Assembly: GCA_022605405.1 (NCBI GenBank)
Contig: JABYQQ010000010.1
Location: 806,001-870,000 of the forward strand
Length of the DNA stretch: 64,000 nt
Origin: Earliella scabrosa
Lineage: Eukaryota > Basidiomycota > Agaricomycetes > Polyporales > Polyporaceae
Direction of reading: 5' to 3'
Position numbers and translations under genes: made by a program. The notes under the pieces are model-generated. The model was not told the origin of the DNA, did no database searches, and saw only the letters and a program-made list of their open reading frames with translations. Each line of letters begins with the position of its first letter. Position 1 is the stretch's first letter. Positions 48,501 to 59,993 of this stretch are shown piece by piece.

Positions 48501-48970
48501 ATAAGCAGGAAGACATACCGAAACCAACGCCCTGAGGCCCAAACATGATATGTGCGCATGGCATCACACGGAAAGGATACGATCCGCTCCCAGATGCTTC
48601 CACTAAGGAAATCATGATCACCAGCTCATCAGAAATTAGACTGTAGTCAATGTACAGACGAACTCACCAAGTCGTCGTGTATCCACGTCGAGAAACCCGG
48701 AAGATGAGAACCGCCGCATTGGGTCCTTGGAAAGCCTTTGTTGAAGTTCGAGAGGCGCGATTGTCGGACGGAGGCTATAGGTAGAAATGTTCCGGAATCC
48801 GCAGCCAGTAGCATATGGTCCGCCGTCCGCCGCAATGACGCTTGTGAGGTGTACGAGGTAAAGGACATACCGAGGGAGGATTCTGTGGGTTGTGGCTGCC
48901 CATCTACTACGTTCGGCGCCGGAGCTTGACAACGTAGCCCTGAGAGGGAGCGTCGTTGTTGTCCAACTTG

Positions 48971-49010
48971 TCGTCGTCGACGGTCGTCGTCTGGTCGTCG
49001 TCGTCGGACG
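48971..49010. repeat. tcg/gtc trinucleotide-rich run
   Basis: Interrupted tcg repeats. On the minus strand they read as an Asp/Thr-rich stretch (SDDDDQTTTVDDDK) within a 63-codon open frame, 49098-48907. Confidence 0.5.
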
Positions 49011-50151
49011 TTGACAATGTGAAGCGCCTGGCACAACCATCTGATGGAATGCTGGACCCCGAAAACCCCAGCGTTGATGGAACCGGAGCATGTCCGAGTC
49101 ATCTTGCCCATCTTCGGAGACCTGGCTGCCTTTTGACAATGAGACCCCCATCGTCGGGTCGTCGGAAAGATGGAAGAAGAGAGGTCGCCAGAGACGAAAG
49201 GAGGAGGACTCGTGTGAGTATGACTCGGATTCCCCATGCGAAGACCGGGGGCGCCCAAGACGTAGTAGCGGCATGGACATTATCGGATTGCACCGGGCAA
49301 GGCGAGGACGGGAAGGAAATCCTACAGCCCAGCGGAGGCCAGCGAGCTGCGAGGCTTTATACGCCCGGCATCCACATATGACCACGTCGCCACAGTGACC
49401 GGGCAGCACGATATTCTGTGCATCTGACTCGCCACAGCACGCCCACCGCCCTCACGTGGGTGGAGCCAGATGGTGCGAGAATCAGCGTGGCTCGCCTCAA
49501 GTCTTGACAAGAGGGGGCGTGCGCACGTCGGTCTGCGTCGGTATCACGGGCGGGCTCTAGTCGGACTTAGGTCGCCAGCTGGCGAACTGTTCTCCCCAGC
49601 CAACTGAGGCGTCGGGAGCTCGCGATTATGATCCGTGCAATTGTCGGGCTGTGAGCGGTGAGTTCGTGGATTATGATGGGGCGTGTAGTCGGACGAACAC
49701 GAAGGATGCGGCGATGCGTCGACTGCATGTTCGGACTGTGATGTTTGCTGTGGACTGGGCGACGTCGAAGTTGCACCTAAGTAGGAGGATCAGCGAGCGT
49801 CAACTGTACTAATCTCGGCCCAGTCCTAGTACCACGTCTTCTTCCCAGCCACATGGTAAGTCATCCGCGGCAAGGGTACGTGGTTTCGTGGCATTCTACA
49901 ACATGACATGTTAGGAAGACAGATATAGCGATAAATCTGCGAGCGCAAGCCTGTCGGAATGCAGTGTGAGCGGCCGACTGACATCATACTTAGTATCGGG
50001 ATCATGCTCTTCATCCCTACCTGGCGTCCCGCGTTGATGTCGCACTCACTGGGTCAGGCCCACTCGTGTTTGCTTGAACGTGCGTATGTCCGAGGACTCC
50101 AGGAAATTATGTATTGTACACGTCAATGGAACTGATGGTCTCGTGACAGCT

Positions 50152-51736
50152 TTACTGGGGCAAGGGCGGAGTGTCGCCAAACAAAACTCCAGTCATTCCC
50201 GGCGGGTACCGTTCCTCCTTGGCCGCGTCAGCAGCCACCGCGATCTTCCTGACCTCTTCAACCTCCTCAGGGGTCAGCTTCACATCGACCGCACCAAGGT
50301 TCTCCTTCAAGTTCTGTGAGAGGAGACGATCAGCTCTGTTGGCTCTGGGTGACCCGGACTCGACCTGGCACCTGTACGAAGGGATGGCAACACTCACCGA
50401 GAGCTTCGTTGTACCCGGGATAGGGATGATGTCCTCGCCCTGCGCGAGCAGCCACGCAAGTGCGACCTGGCCCGCAGTGGCGCCGTGTTTCGCGCCGATC
50501 TGTTCGAGGCCGGAGACGAGTTTCAGGATGTTCGGGAAGTTCTCCTGCGAGTACCTGCGTGCATGCAGTCAGTTACATGTCGGGGTGTGTGTGATGCAGC
50601 ACAGGGATGTCGGATGCAGAGACACGGCGCATGCGAGGCATACTCGACTATTGCATGATGATAGGAGGGGAACGAACTCTTACTTCGGGATTATCTTCCT
50701 GAAATCATCTGCAGCGAAATCTTCGGGTCCCTTCTGCAAGCCCAATCGCATAGGTCAGCAAGAATGCACACATAGCTGGAGCGCGGGAGGGGAGAATTAG
50801 ATGCAACTCACGTATCTTCCGCTCAGGATGCCTCTCCCGAGGGGCGAGTAGGCAACCACCGTGACGCCGAGCTCGCGCGCCGTCTTCAGCAGACCCAGCT
50901 TCGGGTCCTCGATGTCAAGCGTGAACGGAGAATACTCGAGCTGAACGGCGGCAATCGGGTGCACGGCGTGCGCACGGCGGAGCGTTTCCGCCGAACATTC
51001 GGAAAGGCCGAGGTACTTCACTTTGCCGGCTCTATACACGCCCAAGGAAGAGATGACGAGATATCAGCCGTAAGCTGGCACAGAGGAATGTAGTCCGATG
51101 ACGCACTCGACGAGCTTCTTCATGGCGCCCACCGTGAGCTGATGAAATGTGAGATGCTGGTTGAGTGCAGTGCGTATTTGATGCTCACTTCTATGGGCAC
51201 CTCGGGGTCAACCCTATTGCGGTCATGTCAGTGCGACTACTGAGAACTGGAAGAATTACGACGTACCTATGGGCATACAACAGATCGACGTAGTCGACGC
51301 CGAGATTCTGGAGCGACTTCTCCAGAGCCTCAGGTACGTACTCGGGCGCGCAATGCACGGGCTTGATGCCAGACGCGCACCCGAACTTTGTGGCGAGGAA
51401 GATCTCGTTCCTCTTCCCCCTGGTCTTCAGCCTGGCCCCGTAACATGTCAGTGCAAAATTCATGGCGCGGGATACGAGGCTCACCATTGCCCTATGATAG
51501 CCTCGCTATCTCCATAGACATCGGAGGTATCCCAGAGGGTGACACCGCCCTCGTAGACAGCGTCGAGAACCTGGCAAATCGTCAGCTCTGGGTAGAGGCC
51601 AACGGGCTATATGCGCGCTCACCTTCAGCCTCTCTTCATCAGGAAGAGGAGGGCCGTAACAGATCGATATGCCCATAGCGCCGTACCCGAGGGCCGATAC
51701 ATTGGCAGTACCTATCTTGCGTGTCGGAAGTGGCAT
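50152..51736 (-). CDS. Aldo/keto reductase, paralog 2 (AKR2)
   Basis: Nine minus-strand exons: 51736-51623, 51570-51485, 51431-51267, 51213-51189, 51138-51107, 51031-50812, 50733-50684, 50554-50398, 50313-50152. They give 336 aa. Catalytic tetrad: Asp52, Tyr57 (WDTSDVY), Lys82 (LATKFG), His121 (YAHR). The cofactor end [10 protein letters not shown] and NLKENLGAV are intact. Exon lengths 2-6 (86, 165, 25, 32, 220 bp) are identical to AKR1, which proves common descent; one additional intron splits IIPK/YSQENF. The gene lies next to a METTL18-like gene and is nearly identical to AKR3. Substrate unknown; the family reduces aldehydes and ketones with NADPH in the cytosol. Confidence 0.93.
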
Positions 51737-51796
51737 CGTTGGCGTGTCTGCTGGGTTGTGGGTTGAGTGAACGTTGAGGAGAGGCTCTCTCTCCCT

Positions 51797-51805
51797 CTTA
51801 TATCG
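51797..51805 (-). promoter_or_regulatory. TATA-like element of AKR2
   Basis: Minus-strand cgatataag lies 61 bp before the AKR2 start. The same cgatataag is present before AKR3, and AKR1 has tatataag at 61 bp. Confidence 0.55.
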
Positions 51806-52837
51806 CAGTTGTGCCCCTGTCGAACGTATTAGGTGAAGCGCTTCGGGCGGGATCCTGGCTTCAATCCCGCTCGAGTAGTAGTCGATACGATGCGATCTAT
51901 TGTGACCACATCATTGGGTACCTGCGCAAAGTCTATCGATGACATGTGCTCGTATGAAATCCCGTCTTGGACACCGGGGGATTGGATTCGCATGGGAACG
52001 CCGAGGTCAATGGACGGAGAAGGGAGGAATCGGCATCTCCAAAGCGCTCAGGCCGATAGACTCGGTGTTGACATCGACATGCTGAGTACGAGCCTCTGTT
52101 GGGTCGAAAAAGGAGAGAGAGGCTCAGCCAGGTACACACATATCTAGGAGGCGCTCTCCCCCTGTGGAAAGCACCAAGCAATCAGCTAATCTGACCACCA
52201 TATCATGGTATGTGCAGTTACAGCCCATTACGAGTGTGGCCGCACTCACCGGTGCGAGAAAGACAAGCTGTTATCGAGTCCCGGCGAGCGCGGAGGGAGC
52301 TAAAAAATCATGATCGTGAGCAAATTCGGAACGCAGTTCACCCACCGCCCACGGGAAGGGCCAGGCGCTTGACGTACAGCACAGCCCTTTGCCTTGCCGA
52401 CGACATCTCGAACAAACATTGAGAGTCCCCTGACTGCGAGGAAATCGCAGACGCATCCCACAGTCTCCGTGAAATGCCCTATCATGCATGGAGAATCAGT
52501 GTAAGCGTGCAGAGAAAGATCGGGAAGAAGGGTTCGGCAGCTGCGTACCTCGGCTTGTTAGACACCACATCCCGCGACACGTGTACGTTGTTAGGCTATG
52601 ACTGCAGGCACGCGGCATTGCATGTTCATCTCAAGACATAATATCAAGATTGCTAGAGCTCTCGGGCGGGGACCTCCCCGAACATCGAAGAGCGAGTAAC
52701 GACACAAGAGCTTTAGGGCCCTCGATGGACACTGTGCGGCAAGGGTTTCACGGTCTCCTGTACGTAGTAAGAGGGAAAGGAAGCACGCACCTCGTCCCCG
52801 ACATCGATACGCTGGCGGCCGGAGGCGCTCAACGAGG

Positions 52838-54576
52838 TTACAGGGTCTCCCAAACCACCCTCATGATGCTCCGTCTGACCCCCCGGTTCCTCTCCCAGAT
52901 AGTCTCCACCCTACCCGAGATCCTCTCGACCACCTCCGAAAACTCGTTGACCCCGCCTCCGACACCGAAGTAGACGAGCTTCGCGGCGACCAGGCAGAGA
53001 TGAGGCTCGCCTGAGAGAGCCTTCAGGCCATCGGCATCGGTCAACGTCAGCTTGGATGCCGCATGCTCAATGCCATCCCCACTCCCATCCTTCCGATCGG
53101 ATGTGGCCGTCGCCCGCTTCATCATGTCTACCAACGATCCCAGGCTCGCCATGCGGTAAATGGTCTCCGAGGTGAGTAGGAGATCGTAGCTTCCACCTGC
53201 CCGGCCGACGTCGAACGTTGCCCACGCGCCTTTGAAAAACTTGAGATGTATTCGATAGGCTTTGAGGGACTCCAGGAACGCTGCTGTCAGCGCAGGGGTG
53301 ATGGGCAGCTCGCCCGGCTGCGACGCGTCGGCGGGAGGTAATGGATCGGGTTCTTCACCCTCGTCGTCGTCCTTCGGTTTGTCAGTGTGCGTTGCGACCT
53401 CCGATGCGGTGCGATACGTTGACGAAGCAGGGGACATGTCTGAGGCAAACCGTCAGAACGGGAACGGGAGGAACGACTGCAGGAAAGGGTGTGTCGGGAT
53501 GACAGAATTAGAGCTATGCTCGTCTCGACCGTATTTTTATCCCGACTGGGGTGTACTCTGGCAGAGTGCTCGTGTCCTCACGTCCATATAGTGGGAATGC
53601 TGTCCAGAACACACAGGGCCTATGAATCACTGAATTCTGCGATGGAGCTTGATTCTAACGTCCGACAGTCTGCGTGAGAGCATAGCAGGTCCATCGTGGC
53701 CTCAGTTTAATATCTCCAGCCGCCGAGATCAGCCAGCTGCCTGTACACTAGCTGTGGAATTGGGCCGGGATTCATTGAACCATCGATGACTGCGGCCGCC
53801 ATCCGCACTGTGCACAGGAAAAGTACTCACACCACGCCAGTATGATGTTTGGTAACGTCACGAGACGAAGCACCATGTCGTTGTAATCTTGGAGGTGCAC
53901 ATGGACGTCAGCTTCAGCGTCCGTCGGGAGTCTTGCAGAAAAAAGTGTGTGCAGCGCGTACAGGGAGGGCACCGCAGTCCCGCAGCCTAACTAGAGCCCA
54001 TCTCGCTGCACGTCAGAGTGGCTCTCGACGGATGAACGGACAATCCGTAAAACCTACTTCTAGAATCCGTTTGCCTCGCATTTTGAGCGGTAGCTCGTCG
54101 CCATATATTGACTGCATGCATTCCACAAGGTCTAGGCTGCACTCCCATGTCTTCAATCCCCCTTCGTATACGCCAGGGACAAGGTCGGAGGGCGCATCGA
54201 CGAAGTCGATATCGGAGCGCCCGTCTTTTGCTCCAGCGTCATCGTCGGAGATCAGCTGGAATCGGGCATCAAAGAGGTCTCTCCTTGAGAGATGAACTTC
54301 GCAATCCGCGGATAGCGTGATGGACAGTGGAGAGAAAGAGATAGTTGGGGGAAGCGCGGCGATCTACAAAGTATGAGTGTGAGTAGTAGTCAAATTGCGG
54401 GGAATACGAGCACAACCACTCACGAGGTCGTCCAGGTTTATCTCCTCTGATGCGTCCTTCTTGACAATTTCCTCAACCCATCCGAGACCTGATACTGCAT
54501 CTGGTACGGACGTGTCGATTGGGTCATCCCCACCGCCTTCATGGCTGTCGCCCAGGTCGAAGTTGAACTTGAACAT
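52838..54576 (-). CDS. Histidine protein methyltransferase, Hpm1/METTL18-like
   Basis: Four minus-strand exons (54576-54424, 54363-54054, 53986-53831, 53439-52838) give 406 aa. Landmarks in order: a KFNFDL start, VPGVYEGGLKTWECSLDLVEC, the AdoMet motif ILEVGCGTAVPSLYAL formed across intron 2, HLQDYNDMVLRLVTLPNI (motif II/III of the family), WYMSP, and SYDLLLTSETIYR followed by LVAAKLVYFGVGGGVNEF near the C-terminus. In yeast and human this family methylates a histidine of ribosomal protein uL3 and tunes translation; that role is inferred by homology. Intron 2 uses a weak donor (GTTTTA) but is the only phase-correct join. Intron 3 is 391 bp, several times the local norm. An Asp/Glu-rich insertion (KPKDDDEGEEPD) separates the two halves. 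Confidence 0.9.
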
Positions 54577-55050
54577 GTAGTTTCTGTGTTGTGTCGAGTT
54601 TGGTCGACGACGGTCTCACCAGATGTGTGCCGACTTCTCAGTTGGTATCCCTTGTCTTCCCTAGGCAGACGATTGGGGAAAGGCGAAGGGACGGTCCTAA
54701 AGCGTGTCTCAGCGTGTGGCACTGGCAGAGCTCGAGAGTCGTCGCCGCGATCGGGTTAGGGCTTGATTACGTCAGCAGGCCATAAGCAGCAGCGCTTGGC
54801 CCCGTTGATGCGTAGGCTCGCCCCTCCGAGTTGAACGCGTTCGCTCATCTACTCAGCTTCAGATACCTCGTTACTTGCAATATGACAGTACTGCTTGTGA
54901 TACGCACAATGATGGAATTGTGTCACACGCGTGCTTGAACTTAAGGGGCTGGCGGAGGCAACGCATCTGACGACCACTGGCTCATCCCGCCGGGAGTCGC
55001 GATCGATGTCTGCGCACGCATATGCAACGCTCAGTATTACTTGTGTATAA

Positions 55051-55533
55051 GTGTTGCATGGTCAGAAAGAGCTCGTATTGGCTTGCCTATACTCCGTGGA
55101 AAGCCATGGCGCACTTCTACCAGGGAACATACTAGACATCTTGCTCCATATCGCGACTCATGTCGCTCACCTGGTTCTCCTGGTTAGATCATGCCGGATG
55201 TTTCGCACCTTTCTCTCCAATCGCCTCCTGGATAGCGCCGGTGATATCTCCAAAGCACAGCTGGACTCCTTCATACTCTTCATGGACGCGGACCCGGCAC
55301 GACTGCACTTCCTACCCCGCTTTACGTTCGGCAAGTTCGACGCTCATGTCACTCCGTCTTCACAACAAGTGGGGACGCACCATTCAGTACTACACCCGTT
55401 CTCCGCAGGCACATCCACTCAATCCAACACATCTCTCTCCACCACACGTATCTTCCTAATGCACTACCCGTCTTTTCCAACATGCGTTAGTACTTCCACA
55501 GAAGGTATGAAGACGTCTGCCTTGAGACCCTGA
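55051..55533 (+). pseudogene. F-box-like N-terminal fragment
   Basis: An open frame with an F-box-like segment, LPGNILDILLHIATHVAHLVLLVRSCRMF, followed by a leucine-rich stretch (SKAQLDSFILFMDADPARLHFLPRF). It then changes character at about 55.36 kb and stops, and no LRR body or following exons are found before AKR3. It may be a truncated relative of the F-box genes at 13-18 kb. Start and boundaries are uncertain. Confidence 0.5.
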
Positions 55534-55611
55534 GAAGTTTCTCTGTGCTGTTCGAACGCCAGCAGAAGTACTTAGTTTACATTGTGTCATGGTACAGCAT
55601 GAGTCATACGT

Positions 55612-57161
55612 CTACTTGGGCAAGGGTGGCGTGTCGCCATACAGAATACCGGACATTCCTGGCGGGTAGCGCTCGCCCTTCGCCGCGTCAGCGGCCACCG
55701 CGACCGCCCTGACTTCATCGATCTCCTCAGGAGTTAGCTTCACATCGATGGCACCGAGGTTCTCCTTCAAGTTCTGTGAGAAGGGGCCATCAGCTCATGA
55801 CCCCGCCAAATATCCTGGAATATAACACTCACCGAGAGCTTGGTCGTACCGGGAATGGGAATGATATCCTCGCCCTGTGCAAGGAGCCACGCAAGCGCGA
55901 CCTGGCCCGCAGTGGCGCGATGCTTCGCGCCGATCCGTTCGAGCCCCGCAACGAGTTTCAGAATGTTTGGGAAGTTCTCCTGCGAGTACCTGCGTGCGCG
56001 CAGTCGCAATTTCGAGATGGAGTCTCAGTTCATTGCGCAGACATGCATGTCCCACGCGGTGCTCGGGTGGATGTAAATGAAATGCGAAGGGAACGACTTA
56101 CTTTGGTATAATCTTCCTGAAGTCATCTGCACCAAAGTCGTCTGGGCCTTTCTGCGAGCATCATCACATACATGAGCACGAGTAAGCAGGGAAGGGATGG
56201 TCCACCAGCAAGCGAATCACTCACGTATCTCCCACTCAGGATGCCTCTCCCGAGCGGCGAGTAGGCAACCACCGTGACGCCAAGCTCGCGAGCCGTCTTC
56301 AGCAGACCCAGCTTCGGGTCCTCAATGTCGAGTGTGAACGGAGAATACTCGAGCTGGACGGCGGCAATAGGGTGTACCGCATGCGCACGACGAAGCGTCT
56401 CCGCCGAGCATTCGGAAAGGCCGAGGTACTTCACTTTGCCGGCTCTAGACACATGCAAGCGCAGGGGTGACGGGATGTCAGCCGTAAGCTGGCACAGAAG
56501 GAAGGGTGCCGATGACGCACTCGACGAGCTTCTTCATGGCGCCCACTGTGAGCTGAACAATATGTCAGGAGCTGTGAATGGAGTGCAGGGGTCGAGCATG
56601 TTAGGTTACTCACTTCGATGGGCACCTCGGGGTCAATCCTATCGAGGCCATGTTAAAGGGCGACGTAGATCTTCATGGATCGCGGCATACCTATGGACAT
56701 AGTACAGGTCGACGTAGTCGACACCGAGACGCTCGAGCGACTTCTCGAGGGCTTGAGGGACGTACTCGGGCGCGCAATAGACGGGCTTTACGCCAGACGC
56801 GCACCCGAACTTGGTGGCAAGAAAGATTTCGCTTCTCTTCCCTCTGGTCTTCAGCCTATGGTCACAAAAAGGATTCAGCGCACACGTAAACGCTTACTAT
56901 ACGATCCTTACCATTGCCCTATGAGAACCTCGCTATCTCCATAGACGTCGGAGGTATCCCAGAGGGTGGAACCTCCCTCATATACGGCATCGAGGACCTG
57001 GCACACCGTCAATGCTGCAATAATGGGCGACTCAGATGCACGTTCACCTTGAGTCTCTCTACATCAGGTAGAGGTGGGCCGTAGCAAATGGATATACCCA
57101 TAGCGCCGTATCCAATGGCTGATACATTGGTGGTACCTATCTTGCGTGTCGGGAGTGGCAT
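55612..57161 (-). CDS. Aldo/keto reductase, paralog 3 (AKR3)
   Basis: Nine minus-strand exons, all the same length as in AKR2: 57161-57048, 56997-56912, 56855-56691, 56638-56614, 56552-56521, 56444-56225, 56151-56102, 55989-55833, 55773-55612. They give 336 aa. The tetrad Asp52, Tyr57, Lys82, His121 (YVHR) is intact. Exon 6 encodes the same protein sequence as AKR2 over its whole length. The differences (for example [14 protein letters not shown] against [14 protein letters not shown]) are few and conservative. Recognisable similarity continues about 330 bp upstream of both starts, so the promoter was copied too. Probably a recent dispersed duplication. Confidence 0.93.
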
Positions 57162-57219
57162 TGTGGACGTATCTGCTGGGATGTGGGGTGAGAGAGCCTC
57201 GCGGAGGGGCTCCCTTCCT

Positions 57220-57228
57220 CTTATATCG
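57220..57228 (-). promoter_or_regulatory. TATA-like element of AKR3
   Basis: Minus-strand cgatataag lies 59 bp before the AKR3 start, identical to the AKR2 element. Confidence 0.55.
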
Positions 57229-57699
57229 TATGGATGCCGCTGTCAAACGGTATTATGCGACGCGCTTCATGCAATCACCTTATGGGCGAGATCCTGACTT
57301 CGTTCCGCGCTCAAACAGTCGATACGACGCGTTCTATTGTCAGCCCGTCGTTCGATACCTATGGAAGGTCTGTCATCGATGGCACAAGCTCGTATGAGAT
57401 CTTGCGGTGGATGTCGGGGGTGAATTCGCATGGGAACGCACTGCGCAGAAGTGTCGACCGAGTCGATGGCTGGAGAAGGGAGGAGTCCGATCGGAATCTA
57501 CGAAGCGCTCATGCCAGCTTAGTTCGAGTCTCCCATTGCGGGATTGTTCTTCCATCCTGCCCACCAGACAAGACAAGACAATATAGTAGCTGCAGTGCTC
57601 ACCTTGTCAGACAGTCAAAACAGTCCTGTCTCAGCCGTACACTGAGAGCTATGAGATGTTGTGGATAGACCGGTTGTGACAAGGAACTTCACTGCCGTT

Positions 57700-58190
57700 C
57701 TACCTAAGCCTCAATGTCCTTGCTGTGAGTGCTCCTATGCGAATCACCCATGAGACAATCGACACCACTTGCCGTGCTCTACGCGCAGTGGGACGGCAGT
57801 GACAAATCGTCGCGCAACCGCGCTCATGTCCGAGCAACCAATCCGTCAAGCGACCTGCGATAAATGGCACGGATCGACGCCCATATACTTGCACTACATA
57901 TTTACAGGTGAGCTCTCATTGCGACTATTCGGACTAGAGCGTAGACCACGTACCTGCAAAACATAGCGGAACGTCTTCCCAACGCAGTATAAGTACATCC
58001 CAGGAGTACGGATCGGATCGCGTCACACAAGTTTGCCTCCTCTACCTCTGAGTCAACAATCTTGACAGCATACAGAGGACCATGGACAAATTTTCCTGTT
58101 TGCCACACACAGAACTGATGCACGCCACTGGCAGGCAAGATCAGAGTGCCACTTAGGCTGAGTGTGGAGGCGTAGAAGGTTGCTGACACA
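57700..58190 (-). pseudogene. Decayed kinase-like relic, related to the 26-28 kb pair
   Basis: On the minus strand, VWQTGKFVHGPLYAVKIVDSE at about 58.1 kb corresponds to VWRT...PYAVKIL of the tandem genes. It runs directly into a SDPYSWDV frame, so the catalytic loop and the IDFD region are missing. A frameshift then leads to YCVGKTF. After an intron-like gap, another frameshift precedes LTDWLLGHERGCATICHCRPTARRARQV (57.7-57.9 kb), which matches the C-terminal segment of both intact copies. With the active-site half deleted and two frame changes, the copy cannot encode a kinase. Confidence 0.8.
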
Positions 58191-58584
58191 GGTTCCGTTG
58201 GCTCACCGGTATCAAAACATCGCGTGGAAACGCTGGACTGTACTTCACTGTGATTCTGCAGCTGGCATGCCGGAACTGTGAGTATCGATAATCGAATCGG
58301 ACAGGGTGGTTGGAGGAGGACGCCCCAAAGACAGGAGGGCCCACGTCACAACAGTACAAGCGCCCGTGTTATCTAATCGATCAATCCCTGTCTCAGCGCT
58401 GTAGGATCTTGAAGTTGTAGGATTCGTTCAATCCGCCAGCTACTAAGTATCATGGGAGGCTACAGACCCCACGAAGTAAGCCCCTTCATTGAAGCTGTTC
58501 TCTCTTACTGCTTGAGACCAGAACTCTGCGTGTATGTTTCTATGACTGAATGGCCAGCGTACGGAAACGATACATGCAACAAGA

Positions 58585-59241
58585 CTAGGACCAGTTATTA
58601 CTCTCGCAATCATCATCGAGGACGTGACTTTGGAGCAAGACGTCGTTCCATGCTGTGAGATGCGAAACGTCAGTTCGTGTACTACGCCCCTCTGACAGAA
58701 GTGTTGGTGACATACCATTGTATGCGAAGCTTGTGATATCATCTAGCATTCGAGAAGATATGATTCCGTCGTCCGCGGTTCTTCTCAAGACAGCTAGAAT
58801 CCAATGCTGGCAGGTCCATAGACCGCCTAGTGGATAAATAGGCACCGAGCGTGCAATCTCCTCAATCCGATTTCGCATAGGGAGGCTTATGCGGCCGATA
58901 GAGTGCCTCCGGGGCCCCTCGTGTATCGTACCGTAGGCATCCATGGTCCGTGCGCCACACGACGGACAATACGGTGGCTGTCCCCCAGGTCGCGCCGTTG
59001 CATCGTGGTTTCGGTCGGTGTTGTCTTCTTCGACGTTCAGGTGAATGTACCTCCAGTTCCCGTCGCTAACCTCCCAAGCTAGACACCAGTGCAAATCATG
59101 CCGGGTCGTGTCGTTGCCTCGAGGTGGGTAGACGAGGAGATACACATGGGTATGCCGCTCGCGCGGCTCGGTGGCGTGTTGCTTAATCCAGTGGTTGCCA
59201 TCCAGGTTCGTCAGCGGTACAACGTGTGTATTCCCCTGCAT
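58585..59241 (-). CDS. Uncharacterised small protein, H...C-Q-x-W family, copy B
   Basis: Two exons, 59241-58716 and 58652-58585, give 197 aa. The 63-bp intron is in frame and free of stops, so retention would give 218 aa. Family features: strand VYLLVYPPRG, DLHWCLAWEV with His51, helix RNRIEEIARSV, and GLWTCQHWILAVLRR with Cys144. The His-then-Cys order and the C-Q-H-W box resemble the catalytic pair of LRAT/PPPDE-type permuted papain folds; this is my inference, no function is known. A CPSC pair (92-95) is specific to this copy. A palindromic TATA-like gtatatatac lies at 59384-59393, about 143 bp upstream. Confidence 0.8.
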   Translation of the reverse strand: MQGNTHVVPLTNLDGNHWIKQHATEPRERHTHVYLLVYPPRGNDTTRHDLHWCLAWEVSDGNWRYIHLNVEEDNTDRNHDATARPGGQPPYCPSCGARTMDAYGTIHEGPRRHSIGRISLPMRNRIEEIARSVPIYPLGGLWTCQHWILAVLRRTADDGIISSRMLDDITSFAYNGMSPTLLSEGRSTRTDVSHLTAWNDVLLQSHVLDDDCESNNWS

Positions 59242-59993
59242 CGTGATCTGAATGTCTAGCTATCCAGGTGAGTGCGATGTATTACACTCCGAGTTCAGGA
59301 AACTCACATACAGGTGCAGTGTGGCGTGCCAGTGGCGGATGAGGTGCTCGTGTAGGTTAACGCTGCGCGCTCCCTTGACACTGGTATATATACCTTTGAA
59401 CGCACCGCCTCATGGGATGTAGACCCAGACTCGCACACCGGCAAGAGCCACCGCCAAAGCCTATGTCACAATGCCTTCCAAATGAAGCTTGGACCAACTG
59501 CCTATTGTCGCTTGGACCAAGTGGTTCATCACGGCAAATGCCAATTGCAAACGCACAAGTACTCCCGTAAGCGCTGAAACCCGACATAGTAACCATCTGG
59601 GGCGAGAGCAAAGTGGTACCGACGCACGCCGACTTATTGCACTAAGCCACCGCGGAATCGATGGAGGAACTTCATGAAGATGCGATCATACAACTTGAGG
59701 TGCGACTATGGACGTGTATTTTTAGAGAGCATCAGGGTTTCAGCTATCGGCATTCTGTGTCGGTTGTTTCGCTTCTCGCACAGAGGCTGTCAGGCTTATA
59801 GGATTAGATAGTGAATCACTTCATGAACTATGCGTATGTGTACAACGACTTGGGACAGGACAAGGTAAGGACGTAGACAGACGGTGGGCGTGATCGATGC
59901 AAACGAGAACATTCGAGAGGGCTTTTCACAGCAAGCGAGCCACGTACTATCGTGCGGAAGAGAGCCACATTGCAGGACATTCACCCAGAAAGC

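Larger units (their letters stand above)
39659..50151. other. Gene-poor region, 10.5 kb
   Basis: No supported genes. Long open frames exist (for example near 40.5-41.8 kb on + and 44.1-45.3 kb on -), but they are Arg/Pro/Ser/Ala-rich, open in several frames at once and lack introns and motifs, as expected of GC-rich non-coding DNA. The left part should contain the bHLH promoter and leader. A tandem atcgacta repeat (42544-42584) and a tcg-rich run (48971-49010) are present. A 63-codon minus-strand frame (49098-48907) ends in an acidic then basic tail and may be a terminal exon fragment. Confidence 0.4.

Noticed and set aside
48636..49409. 257-codon minus-strand frame
   Set aside because: Poly-Thr/Arg stretch comes from the tcg-rich run read out of frame; another frame there looks more protein-like, so this one is not reported as a gene.
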